A stretch of 64,000 nucleotides of DNA from Schizophyllum amplum (GCA_007026445.1 VDMD01000003.1:1922001-1986000), one strand, 5' to 3'; counted from the first letter of the stretch, positions 1 through 11,503 are shown. A program made the numbers and translations. The notes: generated by a model not told the origin, from the sequence alone.

Positions 1-1071
1 ATGTTCTTTGCAGGCGTCTTTTCGAAGTCCTGCGTCGCGCTCTGGTCCGCCTCTGGCTCGACAATGATAGAGACGTCAGTGTCCGCCTCCAACGCATTGT
101 GGTCCTTGTCGTCAATGACATTCCCGCGGCCGCTGAGCACAGGGGACGGGAGACAGCCAGCGGTCGATCGGTGCTGATGCGAGAGTTCCGTCGGGTTTGC
201 TGCCAGGCTGTCGATCGGCAGTACAGGGTCCCCCTTGGACAGCGAAGTCGCAGCGGGGACGAAGTCAGAATATCCGCCGGTCGAGACAGCAGGCGTGGCA
301 AGACCAGCGTCTACTACAGCCCTGGCCACATCGAAAGGTTCGGCATCGCGTTGAGCGTCCCTCCACTGCTCCCTGATGCTGAAGATCTTGAGGAGGGTGT
401 ACCTGTCCAGTAATTCGGCGTCCCGAACCCCAGACCATTTCGGCTCTTTGCAGATGGCGAGAACAGCGGAGACAATCTTGTCGAAGTCTCTTAGGTGGCA
501 CGCCATCAGGACGTCGTAGCCGTGGCTTCCGAAAGCACCCAGCCTTTGTATAGCGACGGCTAGCAGAGATCCCATCGAGAATCGTTCGGCAAGGCGCACG
601 ATGCTCCACCACTGACTTGGTATCATCACTTGTATGTCTCCGATAGCCCTAAGGTTATAGGTCAGTGAAGAAGAGCATGGCGAAGCGGTCGGACAGACCT
701 TGGGTACATCAATGAAACTAGCGCATCGAAGTCGCTGGGATGGCATTGCAGGGAGCGTTTCGACGTGCCAAAGGGGATATCCTGGAGGAGAGCGGGACAG
801 AGGCGCTCGACGACAGTTCGGTGAAGATTGTACACCGTTCGACGGTCAAAACTCCAGAATAACTGTCGTGAGATCGGAATCAGTCCTATAGACGTCAGTG
901 GATCGAGCAGAAATCACTGACCTCGAGCTCGAGGTTGCCGTCGGAGAAGTAGTAGAGCTTGTGTTTCTCCGTATCAGGGGAAGAAGCGACACTGGACATG
1001 GCGGTGGTGTAGCTGCGGGCGCTAGCGGTGCTGCAGATAGATTCGAGAGAAGGAGTCCGGGTCAAGGGCAT
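1..1071 (-). CDS. BTB/POZ domain protein, paralogue 1 (3' end outside window)
   Basis: Exons 922-1071, 699-862 and 1-648 (running off the left edge) join in frame through introns of 59 and 50 nt. The start follows an in-frame stop and begins MPLTRTPSLES, matching the N-termini of the two neighbouring paralogues (MPELSRSSSVES and MVLSRTSSVMS). Residues about 35-105 form the BTB fold: a KLYYFSDGNLELE strand, then TVYNLHR (the usual 'Y+VHR' motif), then FDALVSLMYP before the third exon. The following helical part has KEPKWSGVRDAELL and FDVARAVVDAGLA, as in the paralogue at 3803-6981. BTB proteins are known as dimerising adaptors, often for cullin-3 ligases; the partner here is unknown. The tail seen so far is low-complexity, and its end lies outside the window. 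Confidence 0.8.
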
Positions 1072-1915
1072 CGGAGGAGTCGCGCAGTCAATAGTGGCCT
1101 CAGGGAAGCGCTGTTATAGCATGATGGTGTTGACCCTCTTCTTTTGAGCTTCCATAGGACCGATTGTCAGCGGTTTGAGACAAGACTGAGCTGGTTGCAG
1201 CGGGCTCTGGCTCCATGCGTCGTGAGTGGCTGACAAAGAGGCCTCTGGCTTTATCGACCATCGAGAGGAAGCCTTGAGGAATTGAAAGGCGCAAGGACCC
1301 GCTGTCTGTTGAACTCGGCAAAGCCATGGCGGTCTTTGTCAAAGAGCGGCGTCAGCCTTTTGTCACGTGGGATAGAAAGTCGAGCAGTCACGTGACATTC
1401 AAGCTCGACTCCGGAGACCTCGGACTCGACCTTTGCCGACAGCCCTGAGGCCGGCAGGCGATCGCTGCTTGAGGCATTTGCTTTCTCATTCTTGGTCAGT
1501 TATGTCGCGGACGGCGGACGAGGACTGCGTGAAGGGGATGGAAGGAGGCCACGTACCGCGTATATGCTTGACGTACTCCCTAATCATGGTCTCGCAAGGC
1601 CGAGCTTCTCAGTGTCACTCTGAGTACATTGTCTGTACTCTTACTTACTCTGGAGTCCTGATAGCTCCGAAATCGGATGAACTATCTCGTACTTAGCACA
1701 CGACAACAACGAGATTTCGGCCTCAGCGCGATGTCAGACTTCATGAATATTGTTGAAACCTAGATCGGACTCCTCCTGCATATAGTACAAGCGCACCCGG
1801 GTTGCCCCTTCATGTGCTGTCCTGGCTTCAGGGCACTGCCTGACAGGCGCCCATTCGCTGAAGCAAGGGAATCGTTCAGCCGCGGTGAAACACCCTGTTG
1901 AACGATCCACACACC
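1072..1915. other. intergenic, BTB paralogues 1 and 2
   Basis: No conserved reading frame was seen. It should hold the promoter of the gene on its left and the 3' region of the gene on its right. Reading frames present here are short and lack splice context. Confidence 0.5.
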
Positions 1916-3539
1916 TCAGTTACTGCCAAATTCAGAGAAACCGAAAGTTAGACGTGCCTGGTTCGACGAGGTGTTCTGGCTCGACGTGTTGTTCTGGCTC
2001 GACGTGGTGGAGGGGCCGAATGGGCCATTAGACCTAGCGAACTGCTCGAAGCCTGCAGTCGGAGCGTTACCGAAGCCACGCGTAGGGGGCTGTCCAAAGG
2101 CAGACGCAGCGGGTGGCTTTACGAACGCGGTAGGCGGGGTTGTCTGCCCGAAGGTAGAGACGGGAGCAGCAAACGCAGACTGACCGAACGCAGGCTGACC
2201 GAACGTCTGTGCTGGTTGTCCGAACGTAGAAGCTGGCTGACTAGGTGGGGGAGCGGTTTGCCCGAATGTAGGTGTGGGTTGCCCCAACGCAGTTGGAGGT
2301 TGCCCGAAAGCGGATGGAGGTTGCCCGAACGCGGGTGCAGGTTTGCCGAACGCGGACAATCCATTCAACTGCACAGGCGCGGGCGGCGTCGCTTGCACAG
2401 AAGCACGCGGCGACGAGAAAGTAGGAAAGAAGGGACCCTTGGCGGCTGTGGCGAACCCTGACGTCGCTGGTGTCGCGGCAGCGGATTGCGCAGGCGCAGG
2501 TTGACTGGCAGCCGAAGAAGTATGATGAGTAGGAGTAGGAGGAGGATCAAAGAGCGACGCCCTCGGTGGGGGCGTTGCAGTCATGGGCTCCGTGCTAAAT
2601 GATCGGAGGTCGCGCGGGGTCGTGGGCGTCCGCGCGGGTAAGTCAATCGTAGTCGCTGCACCAATGACAGACGCGACAGGTAACGCGGGAGGAGGAGGAA
2701 CAGATAGAGTAGCTTTCGGCGGTGTGTCCAGTTCTTTGAATTCGTTCGCCTGCGGGACCTCATCCTTGACTGGAAGCGGAGGCGCTAATCCTGCATCCAC
2801 GATGGCGCGTATGACGCTCATCGGCTTGCTCTTGATCGTTCGCGACTCCTCTCGGATACGGCCAATTTCGACGACCGTCTGCATGCCGAGACGCTCCGCC
2901 TCTTCCAAGGTGAGCCACTTGGGAGCCTCGCAGACTTTGACGAGGGCAGGCAGCAGCCAGCGAGACACGTCAAGCTCGCGGGCTGCAGCAATCTTGTCTA
3001 TCGGGGACGCAATGGGGCTGAACTCGGCAAGTGCGAGGTGACGAAGGACGGTGAAGGACCACTTGGTTGCCAAACGTAGGACGGAGAGCCACTCATCGGC
3101 CGTCTTCACGTCGCGCATGCCAAGCTGGCTAGAGTTCGGTCAGACATATCGTTCGTGGGTAAATAAGAGTACGCACACTGGGTATATCATCGTCAGGAAT
3201 GTGTCGAAGTCACGTCCAGTTACACCGGGCAGCTTCACTGGGCCCTGGGAGGCGTCGTCTCCAAGGTATTCTTCCGCGAACTTGGAGGAATACTCCTCAA
3301 AAAAGTAGCGATGGACTTTGTACAGAGTGCCATCGTCAAGCTGCCAGTTCTATTTTTTAGAGACTGAAAATGTCAAAGCCACTGAGACGCACCTGGAACT
3401 CGACAGTCCCGTCCTTCAGATAGTACTTGCTGTGCTTTGTCACAGTCGTGGATGATTCGTTAGACATGATAGATGGGCTTGGGACGTCAGAGACACTGGA
3501 AAGAGATTCCACGGAAGAACTGCGCGACAGTTCCGGCAT
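1916..3539 (-). CDS. BTB/POZ domain protein with FG-repeat tail, paralogue 2
   Basis: Exons 3393-3539, 3179-3349 and 1916-3124 join in phase 0 through 43- and 54-nt introns to give 508 aa. Residues about 38-106 are the BTB core (KYYLKDGTVEFQ, then LYKVHRYFFEEYSSKF, then FDTFLTMIYP). A helical region follows with the family motif WLLPALVKVCEAPKWL and IRAIVDAGLAPPLP. From about residue 245 the protein is Pro/Ala/Ser/Thr-rich. Its last 170 residues hold about 13 FG dipeptides, mostly as TFGQP or AFGQP, ending FGFSEFGSN. FG repeats of this kind are known from nucleoporins, where they bind transport receptors and form phase-separated meshes. Their presence after a BTB domain is odd. The gene is flanked on both sides by BTB paralogues on the same strand. 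Confidence 0.88.
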
Positions 3540-3802
3540 CGCAGTTGGGGAGAAGACACAACAGGCCAAGCCACCGTGACACGCCGCGCCACAGGCATCA
3601 CGTTGACTCATTTCCAAATATCGGCAAGTTCCGGTCATTGTTCCCGATTAGTCGAAGTCTGGCCCTCTCGAGAGCGACAATAAGAGGCTTCACATGAGCA
3701 TACTGTACGGTCATTATGGCTAGACTATGTATGACATGGGTTGCATGGGAAATGGCAAATGAATAAGCAAGTATATGGGCGTCTTTCTGGGACGATGAGA
3801 TC

Positions 3803-6800
3803 TCACTGGTCGCGCCTCGTCCCACAGGATGCGCAAGCTTTCTTGCGAGCCTCGTCATAAGTCCACACGTCTCTGCGGCAGTTGCTGCACTTCTTCTTAG
3901 ACTGCCAGGTGGCTGATTGCTGGGTGTCGCGCGAAGACCCGGAAGGATAACTCTCGTGGGACGCTGGGGTCCTTTCGCTCAGGTCCCTGTTGATCGACCG
4001 CTTGCGATCGGAGCGAAGCAACTCTGGGAGATTTTCAATTCTTCTGGCTATGGCGCACTGAGGATAAAGAGTATGACGGACCTCGGTACATTAGATGCTG
4101 GACGTAAGAATCCGCGTTGTTGCTGGGCACATGAACGCGCCCAGGGCCGTCGTATAAGGCCGGTTTGCTGACCAGATCGAGGAGGCAATGGGTATCTGAC
4201 CCAATCTTACGCTTGTCCTGCGCTGGAGCAACGCTATGGTTGGAAGAAGATCGTCCCGTTGGTGTCGAGACATGCAATGGGTAGCTGGACCGCCATGAAG
4301 ACTCCTTCTGCAACGAGCCGCCATGAGCTCGCGCCGTAGATGCCCCTGCGCTGGGCGCGTACACGACATCAGGCCCCCAAGAGTGGGGTCTCTCCCTTGA
4401 CTTTTCCCTTCGACTGCGCGACGGGGCAGAGTATCGACCAAGAACAGTTGCAGTGCCGTACTCCGGCTGCGAGGCAAGCTCTGGCGCTGGGTTCACCTTC
4501 GGCGGCGGCGGCGTACACCTCCACGATTCACGCGCGGACTTCAATGGTTCTGGCGATGGTGCCCGCTTGGATGGTTCCTTACCAGAGTCCATGTGGCGTG
4601 TCTTCGTCGGCTTCGACTGCGGTAGTACAGGTTGGGAGGCAGGAGGAACGACCTTTGTTGAGAGGGACGCAGGTTCGGACGGGTGGGTCGATGAGGTGAG
4701 AGCATTCCTTGAGGCAGGCGACGCTTCTGCGGACGGAGCTTTCGCCGCCGTCGTTCGTCTCTGAAGTTCCGCGACGTCCTTCGCAGCACGGTCAGTCCTC
4801 ATCAATAGCTCGGAGACGGAGTTCCGAAAGTCTCGGCGAGCCTGCTCTTCAGGAGTGTCCTGCCTTGCCGATCGCTTGTCTGGCTTTGCAGACTGCACCC
4901 CGTACTTGTCGCCTTTGGACATAAGGGATCCTCGAGCACCGGACTCGACATCCACGGCGGGCGTGATAGTCGCAGCGGAAGTAGCATACGCTGTGGAGGC
5001 GCGCGTCGACGGTGTAGTCGACGTCTTTGCAAGCGCCTCAGAGGGACGCTCTGCGGAAGAGGACGTCGAAGATGATTTGACAGTGACGTGGAGAGACTCC
5101 GTGGCGGTAGGCAGCGCCGCGTTCGAGGATGTAGGAGTAGACTTCGCAGGTGACGAGGAGCGTGTTGACGTTGCCTTCTTGGTAGCAGACGTATCATCCT
5201 CGGTAGGCACAGCCGTTACAGAAGAAGTACCCGCGACCGACAAAGGTTGACTGCCCGAGGCGGTTGACGACGCGTTCGTCGTCGACGATGAGCGAGGCGG
5301 CTCCTCTGTTACCGCAGATTCCGGCTCGTCGCGCGGCGCAGGTGCAGCCTCAGACTCTGCCGTCTCCTCCTGCTCTTGCGCGTCCTCTTGCTCCCGCGCG
5401 TCCTCTTGCTCCTCGCGGTCGTCCTGCTCCACGGGAATTTCCTCTTCTTCGCCTCCCTCCGTCTCGTAAACCTCGTATTCGTACTCCTCATCGCAGTCTT
5501 CGTCTTCGCACTCCTCGTCGTAGTCTTCGTCTTCGCGACGCTCACCGTCGAGTTCCTCTTGCTCCGCGTAGTCCTCCTCTTCATACTCCTCTTGCTCTTC
5601 GTACTCCTCGTCGTCGCACTCCTCTCCGTATTGCTCCTCTTCGTAGGCGCACCCATCTTCCTCCGGATACTCGTTCTGCTCCTCGTACTCATCTGGCTCG
5701 TCTTCGTAACCTTGCGCCTCGTACTCCTCTTGTTCTTCCTCAGGGTGATCGCCCTCAAGCTCACCCCTGGACGGACGTGCGCGGTCGGTAGCAGCGGCCT
5801 CGATCTCGTCTACCGCACGACAGGACGGAGCGTGAGCGGTGTCCGGATCTGCACTACTGGGCGGTGATTTGGCCTCGCTAGGCGGCGAGCCTTCGTCCAG
5901 TGATTCGCGCCGGCACGCAGCGGCGGTGTCGGACGAGGTAGAGACAGAGGCATCCTTGTAGACCGTATCGGCGAAGTGCGGACGGTAGACCTCCAAGCGG
6001 GGTCGAGCCGGTGATGGGTTTGCCGTAGGATCGGCAGGCAGCGCCTTCGCCTTGTTCGGTGCCGCCGGTGTTTCCACACCCTCCAGGACATGTGAAGCCG
6101 CAAGGGCAACTTGACCATCTCCCAGCTCATTCTCCGTGATTGACTGTGTAGTGTCGTCGACCGCCGATGGATTTTCTTTGTCCTGTGTCACACGCGGCGC
6201 CAACCCAGCGTCTACAACTGCACGTGCGACATCGAAGGTCGCGCCTTTCTCGACGTTGCGCATCTCCTCTCGTATGCGCCCAATCTCCACTACAGTCCTG
6301 AGACCTAGACGTTCCGCATCCTCGAAGTTGAGCCACTTGGGCGCCGCACAGACGTCCGTGAGGGCGGGCAGTAGCCAGGCCGGTTTGTCCAGCTCGCGAG
6401 CAACCACGACCTTGTCGACCGCGGAAGCGATCGGCTCGAGTTCACAGAGGGACATGGTACGGAGAGTGTTGAAGGACCACCGGGTGGCAAGGCGGAGGAC
6501 AGAAATCCATTCATCGGCGGTGCAGACGTCGCGGACGCCGAGCGCGCTGGTCAAGATGTCAGGATTACTCTGTTGCGGTGAAGCCGTATACGCACGATGG
6601 GTACATCAAGGACAAAAGCCTGTCAAAGTCGCGACTGGCGACATCATGCAGCTCTACGATATGGTCTCCAGCCGAGTCGTCAAGACGGGTGTCGCCGAGG
6701 TAGAGTTCGGCGAACTTGGATGAGTACGTGTCGAAGAAGTGGCGATGGACGTTGTAATGCGTTCCGTCGTCAAGCTAGGAGTGTAATTCAGCTCACGCGT

Positions 6801-6981
6801 TCTCATCCTGCACGGTAAGAAAGCGCACCAGGAACTGCAGATTTCCGTCTTTCAGGTAGAAGCGCGCATGCTTCATAGGCGGTGGCGCGCGTCCGTCGTC
6901 GGTCATGGAGAATGTTAATGAGCTGCGTAGGCTGGACACACTCGAGAGAGACATAACCGATGAGGTCCTGCTAAGAACCAT
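3803..6981 (-). CDS. BTB/POZ domain protein with Glu-rich region and possible C-terminal zinc ribbon, paralogue 3
   Basis: Exons 6829-6981, 6596-6774 and the exon starting at 6546 join in frame. If the third exon runs to its own stop at 4035 the protein has 947 aa. A better end may be an intron at 4058-4103 (GTCCAG...TCAG with a CTAAT box) leading in phase to an exon at 3803-4057; this gives about 1009 aa and adds a CSNC-x17-CASC ribbon. Residues about 36-111 are the BTB core (ARFYLKDGNLQFL, YNVHRHFFDTYSSKF, FDRLLSLMYPS). A family helical region follows (WLLPALTDVCAAPKWL, FDVARAVVDAGLAPRV). Next is an acidic stretch of about 130 residues dominated by Glu, Asp and Tyr, then a long Ser/Thr/Pro/Arg-rich disordered part. 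Function is unknown; the layout suggests an adaptor with a charged disordered arm. Confidence 0.8.
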
Positions 6982-7378
6982 GATGGTGGTGGCAGGTAAG
7001 AAGGTCGAAACTAGGTGGACTGCTGGTGGACTGTGGTGGCGCCAAACGCGTCGCGTAATTGGGTCACGCGACCGAGCCGGGGTTCGGCAGGCGCCGTCGG
7101 CTCCGCCCCGCACTGTTCGACTTGGAATTCCGAGCTTGCCGTGGGCCATGACATTTTGCTATTCATACCTAGGACTGAAGCGAGGATGTTGGATAATTTA
7201 TTTGTTATGTCAAAGGGAAGGGTCATTATCGTCTGCGAGGACAAGTGGAACACTCGGCCAGGATGTCGCGCTGTATTGACTCGTCTGTATACGGAGCATA
7301 ACCATCCCTTGTAGCTTGGCCTCTGCTGCCTTGACTCTCGGACGTCGTAAGTACAGCCCTATCCAGTTGCCCTTCTCC
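6982..7378. other. intergenic between LPMO-like gene and BTB paralogue 3
   Basis: About 400 nt lie between the LPMO-like stop and the BTB start, both on the minus strand. It should hold the terminator of the first and the promoter of the second. No obvious TATA box was seen. Confidence 0.4.
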
Positions 7379-8476
7379 TCATCCAATGACAAAGTCGACG
7401 CAGCTCTCGTACGTCTGGTCGTTCCCGGTGCCGTACCACCACCACTGAATGGCGCACGCGCCCGCCTCGGAGCACTGCGAGGTGACGTCGGGAATGGTGA
7501 CGGAGAAGCTCGCTGGGAGGGTGGTCAGTGGGATGGACGAGGATAGTGACATGAGCTAGGACGATGAGATGAACGATATGACCAAATAGGTGAACACGAG
7601 CAGACGCGCAAAGACAATGAGACGCGCGGAGACATGAGAAACAAATCTACTTACTCTCGTCCGCAGGCCAGTTGGCGGGGCCAAGAGAGTCGTTGGCATA
7701 GACGGGCCAGTCCTTAAGGGCGTCTCCGATGAGGGATTGGGTCACGACATCCACCTGCGAGGCGTATGGAAATTAGGACAAGGAAGAAGGTACACGATTC
7801 AGAACTTACGATAGACACGTTCTGTATCCAGGTATCGATCGACCATTCGAGCGGACGAGTCGCGAGATTTTGACAGGTAAGAAAAGATCGACGGGGTATT
7901 ATCAGTCAGCTCGGTACGCCACGGTGCAGAATCTTCACGCACAGCTATGCCTGTGTGATGCGCCTCCATATCGACCTTGAAGTCGACCACGTCGCCAACT
8001 GCGTACGTCTGCAGCTTGTCCTCGTTGTCCTCGTACTGATTATATGTCAGTCAGTCTATCCCACAGGAAGAGCCTTGGACGGGGAGCAGCGTTCGTGCAT
8101 AATGACGGAAACCCGTTCACCTTGTACCCGCGGCAGAAGTAGATAGAGCACGCGGCCTCGTCATATCCACTGTCCGCCTTGTCCTGCGCGTCCTGGATCT
8201 ATAGGATCATGAGCTACACGCGAGGAGCAAAGTCTGCAATGTGGACGTACTGGGCCGTACTTGTCTGTAGGTAGTCGTCAGAAAAGCGAAACAAAAATGG
8301 TAGACCTAGAACGCACCGGACGCGAGCTTCTTGGTAACCGCCGTCCCGCACGCAGCCTCGCTAGCGGAGCCCGTGGTACGAGGCGCGGGTGAGGTGACTA
8401 CCCCGTGCGCAGACACGTGAGGCAGCACGAGAAGAGCGGCGGCGGAAAGAGAAACAAGCGACTGTGAGAACATCAT
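7379..8476 (-). CDS. secreted LPMO-like / chitin-binding type-4 domain protein
   Basis: Seven exons join in frame to 196 aa: 8317-8476, 8251-8264, 8121-8198, 7943-8035, 7810-7821, 7655-7754 and 7379-7512. Two are micro-exons of 14 and 12 nt. A hydrophobic signal peptide (residues 1-23) ends in VSA, so the mature chain starts HGVVTSPAPR. An N-terminal histidine is the first ligand of the copper 'histidine brace' in lytic polysaccharide monooxygenases. A second histidine ligand is likely in EAHHTG (near residue 112). Other family-like features are the paired Cys in AACSIYFCRGY, DWPVYANDSLGPANWP, and the C-terminal AIQWWWYG...YESCVDF. In cellulose/chitin-binding (AA10-like) families such proteins oxidise polysaccharides; the substrate here is unknown and activity is inferred. 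No carbohydrate-binding module or GPI tail is present. Confidence 0.85.
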
Positions 8477-9550
8477 TGTGCGAGGAAGTATGAGCGCGAG
8501 GAGGTATAACCGCGGTAGAGGTCAGAGATGCCCGCAGACAGATGCCCCATCGGTCCTATATACGAGGCCTGGTAACCAAGTTGGCGGATGGCGGGCCGCG
8601 CGAAGATTCTTGACCTCGGGAGAACATCACTTGAGGCAGATGTGCGCGTGCGCGAGCGATGGCGCAGGATAGACTGAATGGTGGTCGCAAAGGCAGTCAA
8701 GAAGGAGTTCCGTCAGATCCAGAGGCCCATAACGAAGCGGCCCTACGTCCCCCCGATACATTACTGCAGTAAAGACAGATAAATGAGGGGTTTTATATGC
8801 TGCGATGATGCGTGAGTTTTGGCGGGCAATTGAATGATTAAACGTACTGCTACATGGGTCATACCTCTTCGCACGTCTGATGAGCAGCTGGAACAGGCCT
8901 CACAGCGCTCATGACAGGTTCACTCCGAGTCCATCCATCGTCGCTCTGAGGCCATAAGCATCACGGGCCGCGACACAGCCCGGACCGCCACTGTATACGC
9001 TACCTCGCAGCACTGTGCCCTAGCAGAACAGAGTCTTTATGAAAGAAGCCGCACCAGGACATGGTGGACGTTCGCAACGAAACGAGGATTGAACGAATTT
9101 TAGCCGGTGAAACGTGGGGGGTTTGTCGGCGGTTGCCACATCGGTTGTCTCGGTCCGTAGATGGCTTGCTGCATGCGGCGATCCCTTTGTGCGCTGGCGT
9201 CGTCCTTTCAGATTGTGTTGTGAGGCATGGAATTCATCGGAAGCCTTCATGAAACATCGCTACATATCACTGACTGGCTATCTTTACGAAAGACTATGTA
9301 AGGGGGGTCGATCATCCGGTATTCAGATGGGGCGCGCGTCCACCGCATAACAGCGGCCTTATCCATGGCACAGTACACATTACTCTGCCAGCGTGAAGTG
9401 AGAGCAAGGAAGAAAGTGTGACAGCTCTGGAGCAGAGATACCTGTATACGAGCAGCATCTACTTGTTCTGGGGACGCACGGAGCTTGAGCTCGTCACTCC
9501 ATTGTCCTTTGTATTGTCGTCCTTCCCCGGCCAACATGCAGCACTTCCTT

Positions 9551-9719
9551 CCCATTGTTCTCGTCAGTTAGCATACGTACTACTGTGTCATCCTCCACCC
9601 TCGAAGACGTCCACCTTCCACTGTGCCTCGGACAGAAAATTTCAACGCATTGTTCAACAGAAATGGCGGCACCTGCCGAACACGTGCCCATTGTTCCTTT
9701 CCTGGCGACCCCATTGTTC
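9551..9719 (+). promoter_or_regulatory. cluster of four CATTGTTC motifs
   Basis: CATTGTTC occurs at 9553-9560, 9648-9655, 9689-9696 and 9712-9719, all in the same orientation. The first sits in CCCATTGTTCTC, which matches the yeast Rox1 HMG-box consensus YYYATTGTTCTC. The cluster is 150-310 nt upstream of the CFEM gene's TATA box. Two inverted copies lie just upstream of the DUF1996 gene's TATA box. HMG-box binding is an inference from the motif. Confidence 0.45.
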
Positions 9720-9865
9720 CCCTTTCGCTGACCATGCTTCCGCTCCCGTTATAACGTTCCGTGCGGGGATAGTGAGCATCAGGGGCAGCATCCGGGGCTC
9801 CTCGGAGTCGCAGCCGGCGCCAGAACCGCGTGGACTCTATGGCTTCTTCCCAGGCGGGCGGCGGG

Positions 9866-9871
9866 TATAAA
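9866..9871 (+). promoter_or_regulatory. TATA box of the CFEM gene
   Basis: TATAAA in a GC-rich setting, about 290 nt before the ATG at 10158. The long leader fits a spliced 5' UTR. Confidence 0.5.
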
Positions 9872-10157
9872 GGCCGGGAAGGAATCAGGGGGTTCGTATT
9901 CCAACGACCGTCTTTGCTTGACCCTCGACCGCTCCCTGCTCTTCCCCTCCCCTCGAGCCGTGCTCTTCGCCGTCCTTATATCAACCAGACCTTCACGTCT
10001 TATACGACTCGGTACGTGACGGTTGGCTTTGGTGCCGCGGTCGCCTTTGTTGGCGGGGGACGCGTCGGTGGGCGCGTATCGCGGTCGCCGGGGTCGCTCT
10101 TGCAGTCTTGTGCAGCGTGCTGACGACGTTGACAGATAACCACCAACTACTACCATC

Positions 10158-10917
10158 ATGCGCTTCGCCACGACCATCCTCTTTGCTCTTCCCCTCCTCG
10201 TTGCGGCTCGCAGCCACATCAAGGACCTAACGGCGCGCCAGAGCCTACCTGGTTCGTACCAAGTCCCACGCAATGCCCCATCCCCAATTCCCTCCTCAAC
10301 ACAGCTTCGACATTGCATTCCAACCCTCCCCGCCACCGAACGCCTCCCGATCACTGTTCATTCTCACCCGTGCCTCTCCCCTGACTTTCCTTCCCCCCTT
10401 CATTTTGGGTACACCAATTCCTCTACCCTGTATCACACACTCATTCCCACACTTGATACCGACGCTGACCCGTACTCCCACAGACTGCTACTTCACCTGC
10501 GCCGCCGCCGGCGACATGGGCGACTGCTCCCCCACGGACAACACCTGCCTGTGCGAGAACAAGAGCTTCATCGACAGCGTCACCTCGTGCCTTCAGACGA
10601 CCTGCAGCTCAGACGACGAGCTCGACGAGGCGAACGCGGGCGCGCAGGAGATCTGCAAGTCTGTGGTGCGTGTTGCCTTTGTTGTTCGAACAGCACGTGG
10701 TTTGCTGACGACCTTTCTCTGTCAGGGCGTCACCCTCACTTCGGCGGAGCCGTCGAGCACGGGCAGCGCTACCAGCTCCAGCGAGTCCGCGGCGTCGACC
10801 GCGCCAAGCGATTCCGACGACTCGAGCGACTCGGGCGACTCGAACTCGGCGACTAGGGCGGGCGCGGGTGCTTTGGCTGGCCTTATTGGTGTCGGCCTCG
10901 TCGCGTGGACGCTTTGA
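10158..10917 (+). CDS. CFEM-domain, GPI-anchor-type secreted protein
   Basis: Exons 10158-10251, 10484-10665 and 10726-10917 join in frame to 155 aa. Intron 1 is unusually long for this window (232 nt). An N-terminal signal peptide (MRFATTILFALPLLVAARS) is followed by a domain of eight cysteines spaced as in CFEM proteins: DCYFTC, GDC, NTCLCENKSF, SCLQTTC and EIC. An aspartate (GDCSP / TDNTC region) sits where heme-binding CFEM proteins have theirs. The rest is Ser/Thr/Asp-rich and ends in a hydrophobic ALAGLIGVGLVAWTL segment typical of a GPI attachment signal. CFEM proteins act at fungal surfaces in heme or iron uptake, adhesion or host interaction; the role here is not known. Regulation may involve the upstream CATTGTTC cluster. 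Confidence 0.85.
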
Positions 10918-11503
10918 GTGCCGACACCGGGGATGCTCCCAGTGTCGCGTCGACGCTATGGGCTTTGTCGCTCGAACGCCTCAACGTCGGGGGCCAAAGC
11001 CTCATCTAGTCCTCGGCCTTCCCATGATCTTGAACGATTTCTTACAGATACTTTATACCTCTTCGCACTTACCACTTCTTCCGTCGCGAGCGACGGCTTT
11101 CTCTTTGACTCATGACCTTGATACGGGATAGAATACTAATGGGATGACTTTGGTTACGATTCTGGCGTGATGAGGACTTGGGTCTGGCAGTGTTCGCGAC
11201 CTACAAAAGAAGGTCTTGAGCTTGAGGAATCTGCACTGCAGTGCGACGGTCGACTACTAGTACTAGGCATTGACCAAGACTTGACGCAAGTTGACCGATT
11301 CAGATTGGATTCAGAGACTTCAACTGCGTTACGTAACCGTTACGGTCCGGTCAGGGCGCACCGCCACGGCCGGCTATGGCTATGCCTATTGTCTCTTGGC
11401 CCTGCACACCTCTTTCTCTTTCTCTCTCCCACCACCTCTGGCGCTCTGTTGACAGGCGCACCTTTCCTCATCTGTACCAATAACTCTCCTCTTACGACTC
11501 ATA
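10918..11503. other. intergenic, no gene seen
   Basis: The 3' region of the CFEM gene and upstream region of the tetraspan gene. A pyrimidine-rich stretch (11405-11440) precedes the next ATG. Confidence 0.5.

Larger units (their letters stand above)
8477..10157. other. divergent intergenic region, LPMO-like gene and CFEM gene
   Basis: About 1.7 kb with no supported gene. It holds the promoters of the two divergent secreted-protein genes. The right part carries four CATTGTTC motifs and a TATA box (separate entries). A possible 5'-UTR intron (GTACGTGACG near 10013 to ACAG near 10135) lies before the CFEM start. Confidence 0.6.

Noticed and set aside
5264..5867. Plus-strand ORFs rich in Arg/Leu/Val over BTB paralogue 3
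   Set aside because: Antisense shadows of the Glu-rich coding stretch.
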